Of a stretch of 64,000 nt of DNA, positions 23,829 to 36,752 are shown one piece after another; within the stretch, counting starts at the first letter, position 1; every line of letters starts with the position of its first letter. The DNA is from Druceiella hillmani. Taxonomy: Eukaryota; Arthropoda; Insecta; Lepidoptera; Hepialidae. The DNA lies in the NCBI GenBank assembly GCA_039881145.1, contig JAYKKI010000008.1, forward strand, positions 35,069,501 through 35,133,500, given 5' to 3'. The notes under the pieces were generated by a model. It was not told the DNA's origin and ran no database searches. It saw only the letters and a program-made list of their open reading frames with translations. A program made the position numbers and the translations under genes.

Positions 23829-24944
23829 CAAAGAACACGACAAGATAATAAATTGCATTAATAAGACGATAATAATGTCCATATCTGACTGACTTGAGGG
23901 GATACGAGTCATTGCGAGTTTATCTTGTAAAGAAAATGATGAATGGTGGTTTGCTTTTGCGTAAAATTTCGAAGGTTTAAGGCGATTTTTAAGAACATTT
24001 CTTCGACACAACACTACTTTTATGTTTACAATTTTATTTCATGTTTGTATTTATTGTTTCTTAGCATAGGAGTATTAAATTATCGGATAAGCTTAATATA
24101 AATAATTATTTTCAATATTTCTTCTCCTAAATCTCCGAAAATGGAAAAGGTGTTATGGGAAGAAAATGAAGAGTACAAACATTTTTGAATATTTCGGATA
24201 CCCGCGTGAATGTTTTTAGAAAAAAAATATCCCCACGGTTCTGTTTGGCTTTATTTTATTTTTAATGCTAATAAGGTCTTAAAGTTTGTAAAATTTTTTA
24301 ATGCAGAATTCCTCAGCAAAGAGTATATAAATCGCTTAGATTTATCTGAAGAAGGACTTATTGTTTAAATATATTAAATGTCACGACTCATCCGTTGATG
24401 AAGAGAAATTTAATCAAAAGTTATTTTAATTATGTGTCGAGTTATTACAATGTTCCATAATAGTATTTATTTTTGTAGAGTTGAAGAGTGAACATAAAAA
24501 TGGCCAGTTTTGGAATATGGAAATATTTAATTCGATTATGGTCTAATTAATAATTTTTGACGAGATATTAATGACAAAAAATTTAAGATCGGTGTAGGTA
24601 ATCATGTATTGCAACTTGGTAATATTATTAAAACTTTTTTTATAGAATTTTCGGCTAGTTGTTATTCTCAATTTATAAGATTTTGAAATTAAACTTTATA
24701 TCCCTAACCAAAATTGATATACACTTAATTTTAGTTTTAATTTTTGATAGTATTACATTTTTGTACAATAATAGCATAAAAACATATAAAAATGATTACA
24801 TACCATTATAATATATAAGATTAATTATAATAATAGCGATCAAAATGTTGGTGATTATTTAAATGCATCAGATTTAATTGGGTAATTCAATGAGAATTAA
24901 AAAGTTTAACTAACTTTGCGATGAATAGTTCCATTTCAAAAAAA

Positions 24945-27420
24945 AAATAAAAATGTTCTCATTCCCGAACAGATCACACTATTGTGTAACGGTGTGTAAG
25001 TCAGCTATCCTTAATGGGATCGATTTTATTCCGCAAAAGAGTGGGGAATTCCTATATAGTTCGGCTTAAAAATTTTCGCTTTAACAATGAGAAAATAAAT
25101 AATGAAATTTACTTTTGAATTTACTTACGACATATTGTCACACAGTAGGAAAGAAAATAGAAAAGAAAATCTACCGTCTCATTTACAGCTATCAAACGAA
25201 CGTTTGTGGGACACGATTAAAAATTAAACTCTGCTTAATTTTATAGGAGATTCAAATACTTTGGCTAGCTTTCTACTTGATTTTCAGCGAACTCTCATGT
25301 AGTCAATAAATATATGAGACATTTCAGACAAGGTTTGCATTAGGAAAACAGAAAATTAGTAATACAGTGATCTGTTAAATATAATAAGTAAAGAAAAACA
25401 GTGCGCAGTTTTTAACTGTATACCAATATTATTTACCAGAATCGTGACTAGTAAAACCCGAGCTTCGAACTCGATCTCGCCCCTGACCGTCTGAAACAAA
25501 ATACAGATATGACAATACCTATTTACGCGTATTGCTTTCTTTCAGCAAGGTATGAAGAGATGAAAAGTTAAACAAAGAAATACTTCTTCACCAAGGTAGT
25601 TTAATAGAATATTATTCATTACCCAAGTCTAATTTTTCCACAAGATATAAGTTGATGGAAACATTTTCAAGTTGTATTTACAAAAGTGTATGATAACATT
25701 AACGTATGCTTCGTTAATATGCAAGTATAGGCTGTTGTGTTATATAGATGTCTTAAACTTAGAGAAATCAAGTGTTAAATCACTATCAGTAATCTGCATG
25801 TCATCAACATTAGCTCCACCTTGTTAGAAAGTTGTAGCCAATACAATGTGAAGCAGAGGTTAAACTGTACACCAACTGGAAATATTAAACGAAAGCTTCA
25901 GCTATTACTTAATTTTTGAACCTAATTTAAAATAAATTCTTTTTTTTAATGAATAAAAAAATTAGTTCAGGTTTTTTTCTTTGTCGATATTTGACTCAAA
26001 GCCTCATCCTACTATAAAATAACGAACTAGCCACAAATGAGAAGCGAAGCATTTTTCGTCATTAATTCCCTATACACTTCCGATTATAACAAAAATAATA
26101 TGTACCCATATATATCAATATCAATAGCCTGCTACGAGCCCGGTTCCAATCCAATTAGTTTGTCTTTACTCTATTAGGACATTAGTTTGATATTACTGTG
26201 GTATAATCCAAGAACGGAATGGATTCCCCAGCTCGGGAATTTGTACTTTGTTCATTACGTTGAGTACCATCAAAAGAAACAAATTCTTTGGTCAATCGGA
26301 TATTCCTTTTAGATTTTAAAAGCTTTGAAACAGTGCCTATGTAAGTACGTAACCTCATGCATCCACACAGACTCCGACATGATTCTTGTTTATCAACTGT
26401 TATATCTTTTGAAATCTCTTTCCTTAACTTATTTTTTTGACCCGTCTTGCATATTAATACACTATCGTTATCATTTTGACTGACAAAAAGGGACTTTATT
26501 ACAAAAATCCAAAAACTATACAAAAGGAACCGTGTAGAGGTGAAAATATTTGAGTCGAATGCCAACTCAACCCTTCTCTCCTCTTCCATGTACATATCTT
26601 AGCATTCATCCGTGTGTGTGGGATTAACGCTACATTTTAAATAGTACTGGCTAAAAAATTGTAGCAGTACCAGTATCTTGCAAGTTTAATTTTTGTTCGG
26701 AAACGATATACCGCAAAATTTCCAACTGAGGACTAATTATTCAGTGACTAATTATTCAGCACTAATTATTCAGTGATTATTTGACGTTGGTTCAATTTTT
26801 ACGTAAAATAATTATTTTTCTTCTTTACTGCTTACAATAACTTATGTTACCCAAGATATCACTAACTTGCCTTGAATTTAATATCGTTAATTACTCATTT
26901 ATTGAAATTGGAACAGATGTTTATATAGTTTAGGGAACCTAAATATATTTTTTTATATTATTATACCTACCTGCATGATGTCAAATACACATACATGCAA
27001 ACATATATACTGACATATAAATCACTCCTTCTTTTGGCAGTGCTTGATGTATTTATACCTTTATATGCTATATATCCGCCTACTAACACGTGCTAGTTAC
27101 TTAATGCTTTTATGTATTTCTGTACCTACGCACTAATAGCCTCAACTGAGAAGCGAAGCATATTTTGTCATTAATTATATAGTTGCTGTATGTTTGTAAT
27201 TTGCCTTCTAATATTATAGTTGCTATATATATGTCAACATTCCTTTGTACACCTATCTACCAACTTATGTAATAATGTTTAATGACTTGAAGCATTTGTT
27301 TTTAACTGTACTCACTTATCTACCTATCAACTAATACTTTAATCGCGTCATGCATTGATATGTATCTGTATATGTTTACCTTCCTGCTTAATTTGTTATT
27401 TTCTTGCATACTATATTCAA
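24945..27420 (+). repeat. Segmental duplication block C, copy 2
   Basis: Counterpart of 10790-13440, lacking the 280-bp insert. It includes the LINE relic copy, the left arm of the large inverted repeat (25758-26256), an 18-bp-scale tandem repeat of ACTAATTATTCAG near 26727-26775, and sequence matching 12960-13440. The 137-codon minus frame 26182-26595 has an out-of-frame, shorter counterpart in copy 1 and is not assigned a function. Confidence 0.85.
25020..25600 (-). pseudogene. LINE reverse transcriptase relic, copy 2
   Basis: On the minus strand it gives SGARSSSKLGFY, a stop, then after a frame change ILVNNIGIQLKTAHCF, paralleling SGVRLGSTLGYLLF and ILINNISNQLKTVYC of copy 1. It is more degraded than copy 1. 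This is the same ancestral Jockey-like insertion, duplicated with block C. Confidence 0.62.
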
Positions 27421-27944
27421 GGAATGAACAAAGTACAAATTCCGTTCCTTTCTTGGATTATACCACAGTAATATCGAACTAATGACCTAACAGACTAAAG
27501 ACAATTAAATTGAATTTGAACCGGGCTCATAGCAGGCTATTAATATTGCTATATATATGGGTACATATTGTTTATGTTATAATCGGAAGTGTATAGGGAA
27601 TAGATGACGAAAAACGCTTCGCTTCTCAGTTGTAGTTAATTCGTTATTTTATGGTAGAATGAGGCTTTGAGTCAGATCAGTCAAAACGTTATTTTATGAT
27701 AGGATGAGGCTTTGAGTCAGTCAGTCAAAACCTGAAGTAATTTTTTTTATTCATTAAAAAAATTATTTAGTATAAATTTAGGTTCAAAACCTAAGTAATA
27801 GCTGAAGCTTTCGTTGAATAATTCCAGTTGGTGTACAGTTTAAACACACCTCTGGTTCACTTTGTATCGGCTGCATCTTTCTAACAAGGTGGAACTAATG
27901 TTGATGACATGCAGATTACTGATAGTGGTTTAACACTTGATTTC
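25758..27944. repeat. Large inverted repeat, ~500-bp arms
   Basis: The left arm 25758-26256 reappears as its reverse complement at 27424-27944, with a spacer of about 1.17 kb. Matching pairs include GAGAAGCGAAGC with GCTTCGCTTCTC, ACTTCCGATTATAAC with GTTATAATCGGAAGT, and GAGCCCGGTTC with GAACCGGGCTC. The right arm has an added 45-base tandem duplication (27643-27687 and 27688-27731). Unit 1 has one copy only (about 12060-12600). The right arm ends next to a (TA)n array. Confidence 0.85.
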
Positions 27945-28011
27945 TTTGTCAGCAATCAGCAACGTAATTTTCACCGCAGATATTTTATGCCGATCATTTT
28001 ATGTTTGTTGT

Positions 28012-28180
<169 letters not shown>

Positions 28181-28189
28181 AATTCACAA

Positions 28190-28900
28190 TTTGAGGGACG
28201 ATGTAATATAAAGTATCAATTAATTAATTTTTATGTTTTTATTTATTATTTAATTTTCATATTTTTTTATTTTTCAATCACTACTACCATCAAAGTAAAT
28301 ATACATGTTGTGTCTAAGGGTTCCTCACTATTTTACCAGTTAAGAAACACGATAGTTAATTTTACTATTAAGTAATTCTTAAATAAAGTTATTTTCATAT
28401 TTTGCTCCGAAATAAAATTATACTTTAAGATGGCGACAATCCATTAATCGATTATCATCTAATTCGTATTAAGTGAAATGGACGGTCTGCCAAAAATTCT
28501 ACTAAACAGTACCTCCATTTAAGTGGAGAAATATGCAAATTGTAATAATGAAAATACAATACAGTCACGACTTAACACGAAATCATTCAATTCGTACTTT
28601 ATCTCAAATATGGTCGGATTATTTCACGTCAAGCGTAAACTTTCTGAGTTGTATAAAAGAAGAATAATTTCTGCTATGAAATATCATAATTATAACAACG
28701 GAATCAACGCGGTAGTTATCTTTCTCAGTGTAAACTTTCTGAGTTGTATTTTCTGAGTTGTATAGTCAAGCGTAAACTTTCTGAGTTGTATAAAAGAAGA
28801 ATAATTTCAGCTATGAAATATCATAATTATAACAACGGAATTAACGCGGTAGTTATCTTTCTCCATCAGGTACGCGGTCTATCAGTAACTATCATATGTA
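28190..28900 (+). repeat. Module E, first copy, with an internal 99-bp direct duplication
   Basis: Module E (GTAAATATACAT..TTGTGTCTAAG, CCAAAAA.TCT.CTAAA.AGTACYTCC, TCACGTCAAGCGTA) recurs diverged at 29985-30480. Inside this copy, 28628-28726 and 28765-28863 (GTCAAGCGTAAACTTTCTGA to TTATCTTTCTC) are 99-base direct repeats with only about two differences. They are separated by 38 bases made of partial copies of the same motif. The frame 28523-28756 lies across this and is not called coding. Confidence 0.78.
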
Positions 28901-29059
28901 TGAATATTTTCTAACTCATAGACCACCGGTCGGTTAAAATTTAGTACATTAATAATACCAAAATACTAGTAGATTACCTAGGATTCTTAAATAAACCGTC
29001 GTAGTCAACTTAGATCATTCACAGTCAACCATAAAAGACAATCTCCTTATATAGTAAAC

Positions 29060-29365
29060 CATCTGCTTTTATTAACAATAGACCAATATTAATAAAAACT
29101 TTCACAGTTTTTTAGAACGAAATTTTTTAACAAAAAATCAATATCAATAAAAATAGCACTTTTATTAAGCCTAGACTAATACCTATAGCACTTTACGCAG
29201 TTTTGTTTTTGAACGGGCTCCTTACAACAGTACATCAATATTTAGAGGAATAGTGCTTTAATTGACATTATTCCAATATCAATAGGAGCTGTTCTTTTAA
29301 TAAAAATGTACCAATTAATAAAACGTTACACAGTTATTATAAAACGAGCTTTCATTTAACGTACA
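29060..29365 (+). repeat. Module F minisatellite, unit 2
   Basis: Several degenerate units with the pattern ACAGTTTTTTAGAAC, GAGCTTTTATTAA, AGACCAATATCAATA. Same family as 14625-14847 and the longer 32835-33575 array. Confidence 0.72.
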
Positions 29366-29371
29366 AAGAAA

Positions 29372-29766
29372 AGTACAGTCGAATTGAGAACCTCTTTCTT
29401 TTTTGAAGTCTGTTAAAAAAGAAAAAGTAAAAAATAAGATTTTATCTAAGATAATTTTTAACTAAATGCTTTACATTATAGAGATATTGCAGTTTTGTAT
29501 AAATAATACATTATTTAATAGGTGTACTTAATATAGTCTTAATGTTAATTGTGGCCACGGAGGTAAAAATATATGCAGAGGACATCAAAGACATTGTATA
29601 TGAAAACCTGGCCGGCCGCTAAAACATATGAGGCGGAGATGCGAGATATAAAGTAGTGTAAAAAATCATAATATTGGCATTTAAACAGTATAGCATTCAA
29701 TTAAATAAGAGAGGTGCCAATCATAGACATGTAGAATAGACTTCAAGATCCGTGTCTTCTGCCGGC
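29372..29766 (+). repeat. Module D, unit 2
   Basis: Aligns with 14848-15128 and 14275-14620 (GAATTGAGAACC, TTTTTAACTAAATGCTTTA, TGTATAAATAATACATTAT, CATGTAGAATA, TGTCTTCTGCCGGCT). No protein. Confidence 0.75.
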
Positions 29767-29847
29767 TTAAGAATGAGAGAGAGTCAGGCACGTATTGGAA
29801 ATTTTATTAATTTTTGCAATAGACATTTTATGCGGATATATTTTATG

Positions 29848-29978
<131 letters not shown>

Positions 29979-29984
29979 TCTGTT

Positions 29985-30480
29985 TGATGGAAGATTTTAA
30001 TATTTTATTTATATATTTTTTTAATTTCATAATGATCACAAGGCAAGTAAATATATATTTTGTGTCTAAGAGTTCTTCATCATTTTGCCAATTTAAGAGG
30101 CATTTAATTTCTTTAAAGAGTAATTTTGGATTAAAATTATTTTTACATTTTGCTTCGAAAGAGGATTATTATTTGAAATCACCTACACAGCATTAAGTTA
30201 AATGTGTGGTTTGCCAAAAAATCTCCTAAATAGTACTTCCAATAAATTGGGAAACGTACAAATCACGATAATGAAAATACAATACCGTTACGATCTGACA
30301 TGAAATCAATCAACCTCGTACCTTGTCTCAAATATGAAAGACCATTTCGCGTCAAGCGTAGACTTTCCGAGTTATAAAAAATAGGAATAAATTATGGAGC
30401 TATCAAATGTCTAACTACAGGAACGATATTTACGAACCAGCGATCTATTGCAGGTATGCGGTCTATTAGTAATTACCAAG
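29985..30480 (+). repeat. Module E, second copy
   Basis: Diverged same-strand copy of 28190-28900. Shared landmarks are GTGTCTAAG.GTTC, TCAAGCGTARACTTTC and the AATGAAAATACAATAC word. The plus frame 29984-30196 falls in it and has no conserved counterpart. Confidence 0.7.
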
Positions 30481-31254
30481 TGAAGGTAACAGAACTTTTA
30501 GTGTTTGTCTTCATCTCCTAAAACCCTTATCGAATTACAACAAAAAAATAATATTTAATGAACCATTAGGAACAGCCTGGAGTTTGACCGGTTCTAATTA
30601 AACTATCCTTTGTTTTGTTATGATAGGACTTTTTAAATTAATTCGAATTTTTCGATCATATAAAAAATTACATAAATAATTTAAATTTTTCTGTGACACA
30701 GCTCAAAGGGCAACGCTTTCCGGAATCGGAAATGTATCGTTTTGTCGTTCTGCAAACACTGTCAAATTAACAAATCCACATTCTATCTGAGTTCTTCCCG
30801 GATGCTAGCACAATTTTTTCAAAATTTTGAAAGCCTTTCAAAATTAAAACTATATTAATTACGTCGTATAGGCTAAACCATTTTTTTAAATATTTACCGA
30901 TATTGTTTGAAAACTTTTGTTCATAAAATACGCTAAGTACGATATACATGCAAAAAAAAATATTAACGTTTTCTATTGAAGTTAAAAAGTAGTCAATAAA
31001 AAGTAATTTATGAAGCAAACTGCTTAAATTTCGAAAATTAATTCTATATATTACTAGAACATAAAGAATTTCCCGTCAAGTAGTTTTTATTGATAAAATT
31101 TTCATTACTATTGAATTCCACAGCCATCGAAAGTGAATTATGCTTATAATAGAACAAAAGTTCAGTAAGTGCTGTTAAAGTTAAAAATAATTTTAAGCAT
31201 AAAATCTTTCGATTGCGAAAAAGTCAAATTTACTTCGAACGAACTTTTCACAAT
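30481..31254. other. AT-rich spacer, nothing recognised
   Basis: Single-copy in the window. The 83-codon minus frame 30767-31018 has no recognisable family and AT-driven composition. Confidence 0.5.
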
Positions 31255-31460
31255 TAACTGTTTATTAATTGGCTGAACACCGCCTTTGTAATGTAAGCCG
31301 TCTGGTACGAGACCTCTCGGCTTTTTCAATCAAAGAGTATAAAAGCTCGGTCCAATTTATCCAACACCGCAAAAGCTTAATAAATTTCGAATCTGCCGAG
31401 CGAGTGTTGTTCCGGGAGAAATCGGCTCAACCCCTTCTCGTCGCTTGTTTGAACTAAATT
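31255..31460 (+). promoter_or_regulatory. GC-richer island with a TATA box
   Basis: About 200 bases clearly richer in G and C than the neighbourhood, with GAGTATAAAAGCTCGG at 31336 and a 62-codon frame (31269-31457) across it. The frame is not recognised. TATAAAAG is the optimal insect TATA consensus, with ATTTATCCAACACC at start-site distance, but no downstream gene is visible. It could instead be a conserved or transposon-derived fragment. Confidence 0.25.
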
Positions 31461-32092
31461 TTAGCGTACTTGGGATCAATATCTTTTTAACAAATGTTCC
31501 AATTACTTTACAGTTTATAGAACATGTTTACAACAGTTCATGATTGTTGCATTCAATTCCTTATATTTTATACTTTTCCAAAAGTATAATATGCTATTCG
31601 TAAGCTCTCCTTAAGTTTAAATATACAATAAATTAATGAGTTGCATTCCAATTCGTTTTAAATTCATGTATTTTTAAGTTGATTGGGACGAAACTATTAC
31701 AATTTCTGTCTGTGCCCCTGTCGTAAGCTTTTAATTAACAAAAATAGCTGTTCGGTTTACCAGCCATTAAAAAAATGAAGAGATTTTGAAGTACCAATAA
31801 TATATGATCATAATTTGTACCCTCAGAAAAAGTAACACATTAAATAAATAAAACAAGTTTAGTAGGAGTTGAAGTCGCGTAGTTTCGTATGCCAGATATT
31901 TATAACTATTTGAGAGTAAACTGTATATAAATGTTAATATCGCTTTGCTTAATTTATATTTGCAGGAAAAAAAGGTTGTAAATATTTTAAAATTATACCT
32001 CTCAAGTACGACTGGAACTCCTTAAATACTTAGTATAAAATAGCGATGAGAAATAACGAATGAGTATAAATGTATTAAATGAGATACACATC

Positions 32093-32094
<2 letters not shown>
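31461..32094. other. AT-rich spacer, nothing recognised
   Basis: No shared blocks or notable frames. Confidence 0.5.
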
Positions 32095-32168
<74 letters not shown>

Positions 32169-32173
32169 CATAC

Positions 32174-32230
<57 letters not shown>
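32095..32230. repeat. (TA)n microsatellite
   Basis: About 135 bases of TA repeat with TACATACATATACA interruptions. Confidence 0.95.
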
Positions 32231-32231
<1 letters not shown>

Positions 32232-32834
32232 GTACACATTTATAAGCATGTACCAATCACCTATGTCTGCTGAAAAAACAAATCTATGTCGATAAAATGC
32301 AAAACACCAAACTATATTTTGTTTTTTTATTAATGGAATGATGCGCTTAAGTCGAGATCTTTTTTAATTTTCTGTAGCGAATATTTTTTTTAAATAATTC
32401 GTTTAAAGGACACGGTCAGAGTTATCAGTCATTAACTTAATCCATTTCGAAGTTATTTAAAGTACGATAAATTTACAGAGCCGAATGTAATAGTTACACA
32501 TATAATATTACTTTTACTATCTCATATATTATATAAAAAATACTACACTATGAAAGCTTAGTATATGTTGATATAATTAACTATAATTATTACAACTTAC
32601 AAAATATATTTTCTATCTCACATTAGGAGATGGCTAAGAAATTTAGTACATTATGTTACGAAAATAGATCGTCTAGGATTCGTCGAAACGCGCGGATTGT
32701 ATAAAATGAAATTAATTTCTATATTGTTTTTTTCAATTTGCCTTTTAAATAAAACAATGTAATTAGCTTAGCTAAATCATAGTCATACTGTAAGTGACAA
32801 TCTCTTTACGCAATAACCCATATGTTTTAATTAT
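32231..32834 (+). repeat. Diverged counterpart of the unit 2 spacer before module F
   Basis: From about 32640 it weakly matches 28935-29060 (TTTAGTACATTA, GATCGTCTAGGATTC versus GATTACCTAGGATTC, GTGACAATCTC versus AGACAATCTC). It marks a third, more decayed tail unit. The first 400 bases show nothing recognisable. Confidence 0.4.
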
Positions 32835-33575
32835 AAAACCGTTTTTTTTACAGTTTTTTAGAACGGAATTTTTGTTAACAACGGACCAATATCAATAAAA
32901 ATAGCGCGTTTATTAAGCACGGGCTAATACCAATAAAATTTTGTGCAGTTTTTTAGAACGCGCTTTTTATAACATTAAATCAATATTGATGGAAATAGTG
33001 CGTTCATTAGTGTATCAATAAATTGAACTTTGCCCAATTTTCTAGAACGAGCTTTTATTAAACATATATATCAAAACCTTATACATTATTTTAATAATAA
33101 CGAGCTTTCTTTAGCAACAGACCGATATCAATACAACCTCACCCAGTTTTTTTGGAACAAGCTTTTAATAAAAATAGACCAATACCAATAGAACCTCTAA
33201 TATTTTTAAAATGTTAAACGGGCCTTTTGCAATAATAGAATAACGTCAATAGTAACAGTGTTTTAGTGACTATAGGCCAAAATCACCAGGAACAGTACTT
33301 TAATTAAAAATGTACCTGTATCAATAGACCCTCAAGTCTGTCTTTCTTTAGAAAGACATTTTATTAACATTTGATCAACGTTAATAGAACTGTTTTGTTA
33401 AACGAGCATTTATAAACAATACACTAATGATAGTAGAACTTCATACAGTCCTTTTGGAATGAGCTTTTAAAAACAATAAAGCAATAAGTATACCACTTTA
33501 CACAGTTTCTTACGATCGGGCTTTTATTGGCAAAAACCAACACCAATAGGAATTTGCACTTTTTTTTGGAAGGAG
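32835..33575 (+). repeat. Module F minisatellite, long array
   Basis: About a dozen degenerate units of roughly 40-75 bases with the shared core CACAGTTTTTTAGAACGAGC-TTTTATTAACAA-AGACCAATATCAATAG. Units begin near 32861, 32955, 33044, 33100, 33155, 33220, 33290, 33403, 33460 and 33515. Long units carry ACAGTTTTTTAGAAC; short ones go straight from CAATAG-AACAGT to CTTTTATTAA. All are in one orientation and too diverged for recent unequal crossing-over. Confidence 0.75.
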
Positions 33576-36189
33576 ATTTGATTTATATCTATAATATTAT
33601 AATGTATTTATTCAGTGACTTGAAACTTTTTTTTGGTAGACTACCATAATTTCTGTAAAAATACTAAAATTAAAATGCCCTAAGTATTATCCTCAGTAGT
33701 CTGTAGCCAATATGATCTACATTGGTCTGTAACCAAACAGACCATAGACTATTTTCTTTCGTTATTTATTGCAAAAAACTGATATTATATTACATATTTA
33801 TGTCTCTGTATAGAGTTCTGTGATACCATACTCAATATTACGACCAATACATGAGTATTTTAAGCCTGTGAATTGATCATGAATAGCCTTAAAAATCCTG
33901 TCATATTTCTGTGTCAAGTTGGTTGTCACGTAATAGTGATTTAAATTAAACAATTGTTGTTCGATCCAAAACATATTCGCATACTTTGTACACTTAGCAA
34001 TATTATATAATGCAGGACTTTAGGAGATGTGAAATCAAGATGTAGATAATCTTAACCAAGTTTTAAAATTAAGGCGTGAAATTATTACCATGTTAACTTT
34101 TTTGACCAGAATATTCTGCTTTACCTGATCACCTCAAATATGCATTGTATATTATTTAATATTCGTAGTTATAATCTCGTGTTTAACTGATACATATTGT
34201 CATAAACAGATGTTTCAAAATCTATTCCAATAATTACAACAAATTATAACAGCCCATATATTTGTTGTTTTCCATTTCCATAATCAACAGCAAGTGCATA
34301 GATTTAAGAGTTCAATAATATTTATTTGAGTAATATTATCTTTAAGCTGTATTGAAATTTATTTTGCTAAAGTCTGTGCCAATAGTATATACGTCAATTC
34401 AGTATATACGTCAGTTTTTACAGTTTGGTAAATTGTAGGTTAGGTTGATATATTGTTTCAGCAAGAACTTTTAATTCATCCCTATAAAACTAGAACTCCT
34501 GATTTCTTCACATCACAACGTTGATTCGAAGCCAAGTGGAACAATGAAACACTGTGATTATCACCATAAAACTACTTTGCCCACTCGGTATTCGAGTTTT
34601 TACTAATATCTGCCGTGCTAAAACTAGTGTCATATTTCATTTCTTAATAGAATCTTCAGTGTTTGGTTTGTCACCTAGTGAAATGAAGATCGTTTCTCAA
34701 AACTTCTGGAGTGAAGAGGATTCAATTTCAACAGGCAATAATCTGACGTAATATTATTTGAAATACGAATTATACTTTAAAATTAATATTAACAGGTCCA
34801 TTAGACAAAATCCAATTTACACCAAATAAAAGAAACATAATGTTATTACAGTATACTAAGAGGGAAAACCAAAAATGCACGCTCGCGGTTTTTTTCCTTT
34901 AATTAATATTATTTTCATATTAATGATTTTATATATTTATTGACATTTATATATTTACACATTATACATTTGACATAAGTTAATCATAACTATCCATTAG
35001 TAAAAAATCAGTGAGAAACATATTCTTCATCTGCAAAAAAAAATTGACAAATCATCGTTAAAGTCAATAAACTTCTATTCTAATAGTAAATTAATTGATA
35101 AAAGTATCACCAACATCGGTTAAGAATTGTGATTTGTGGCGTCTCCACACATACATATATACAGACGAACGGGCGGATATGCGTGCCATTTTTAAAGGCT
35201 AATTTAGGTCATGTAAAATGTTAAAGAAAATTGAAAGATTGTATCATTTTTGAGATATACCTTCTCTTTTGAAAAACTGATTACTTGTAAAAGTATTCTA
35301 ACTTCAACATACCTGCAGAATGCATAATACATTTAACATTCCTGAGGGTTATATATATACCAAACTATTGCCAAAACTACCAATAATATATTATTTTCCC
35401 TATATACGTATTTCAATATTTTACGTGGATAAGTGTGGTTACTTTAAAAATATGTTGTATCCACATGCTTTTCTCAATTTTTGCTACCTTACAATTGTCA
35501 TCAAGTAAAATAAAGAAAATAGATAGTATCTTTGAGAAAATATTACACCGTATAACATAACACTTCTCAGTAGATCCCGGTAGTTTAATAAAATAGAAGT
35601 TGTACCTGTATCTATTGATCACTCTTAAATGCTATAAATCATTTATATTTACTCTCCAGTTTTCGAATGATACAATATGAATGTAGATATTTTTATAAGT
35701 GGACCGTTTTCCTATTTCGAATGCAGTACACTAAGAAGAGGAAAAGTTGAGTTTCATTTTATTTATAATGGAATTCTTTTCCTATGGTTCAAGTTTATTA
35801 AGACATATGAGGTTAACCAGTTCAAACATCGCCGTAATAAATGACAATAGATTGACTTTACCATTAATATTAGTTTGTTTTTTCACCAAAAGAATGTATT
35901 TTTTTCCGATGAAATAGATTCAATGTTTTACTAATTTAAATAAGCAGAATACTATTATTATATGAGCCTATCTTATTTATTGGTGTGCTTACTTTGATAG
36001 TTTTGTGATATGGATTAATTGGAAATTTTGATTTAAATTATCAATGCAAAATTTATCTTTTTCAATAAAATTTACAATCAGCAAATTAGTTTCAATTATA
36101 AGATAGTAATAGGATTTTTATAATATTTTAGTTTAAGGTATAATATTAATTGACACATTATTACTGTTCATTACGCATAAACATAGTTT
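33576..36189. other. AT-rich spacer, no gene recognised
   Basis: Frames at 34554-34751 (65 codons), 35320-35508 and 35413-35622 are short, unrecognised and without coding-like composition. A short CAGACGAACGGGCGGATA near 35162 is reminiscent of the CTGTCTG tract of R repeats but has no flanking match. Confidence 0.5.
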
Positions 36190-36752
36190 TTTTTAGGAGC
36201 CGCTACCTCAAAAGGGAAAACGAAACCATAATAAGGTCACTAATGTGCTCTTGGAAACCACCTGACGTAGAAAGTTGAAATACGGCATTATGTTAACCTT
36301 TCATAGTTCAATGGTTAACTCTCAAAAATATTAGTATAAAAATTTCAGAGTTTTAAAGACTTAGTTAAGTAGGTAGTGAATTTGATAGGTTTCTCAAGAA
36401 TATTTTCATCACTTTAGGTAATATATTTTCGGAGATATATTGATAAATATATTCTCTCTTCTTTCCAAAATTACTTTACTTGAAATTATGAAGAAAAGAG
36501 GCTTTTAGAAGCTAACAGAAAGGTTGTAGGAATATTGTAACGATGATTATAGTTTTATAGATCATTGTTAATGTATTCATTTGTATATATTTGTATTACT
36601 TATTTATATCAGATATATTGAAAATAATTGCGCTGAAAAACCTTTAAAAATGACTTAAGATACATGAAATGATTTCATTTCAAACGAAGTAGAAAATGTC
36701 ATAATGCGCGAGTCAGACTTTTGTTTACTGTACTTCGCCGGTTTTTAAAACG
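36190..36752 (+). mobile_element. R-family dispersed repeat, near full length
   Basis: 5' end GCTACCTCAAAAGGGAAAAC with ACC..ATAAGGTCACT, and 3' end AATGCGCGAGTCAGAC..CGCCGGTTTTT at about 36702-36752, giving about 560 bases. That matches the length and both end signatures I associate with this lepidopteran family. Its 3' three quarters coincide with the start of block A copy 3 and match 15245-15720, so it was part of the duplicated segment. Confidence 0.62.

Larger units (their letters stand above)
21622..24944 (+). repeat. Segmental duplication block B, copy 2
   Basis: Same-orientation counterpart of 2968-7065, shorter because it lacks the (TA)n-containing insert. The minus frame at 23548-23784 spans the conserved element but is closed by a stop in copy 1, and small plus frames (21801-21995) are also not conserved, so nothing here is called coding. 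It joins block C copy 2 directly in an A-rich stretch near 24945. Confidence 0.85.

Noticed and set aside
26115..26155. GAGCCCGGTTCCAATCC resembling a tRNA B box
   Set aside because: No A box, no cloverleaf and no SINE body; copy 1 lacks the word.
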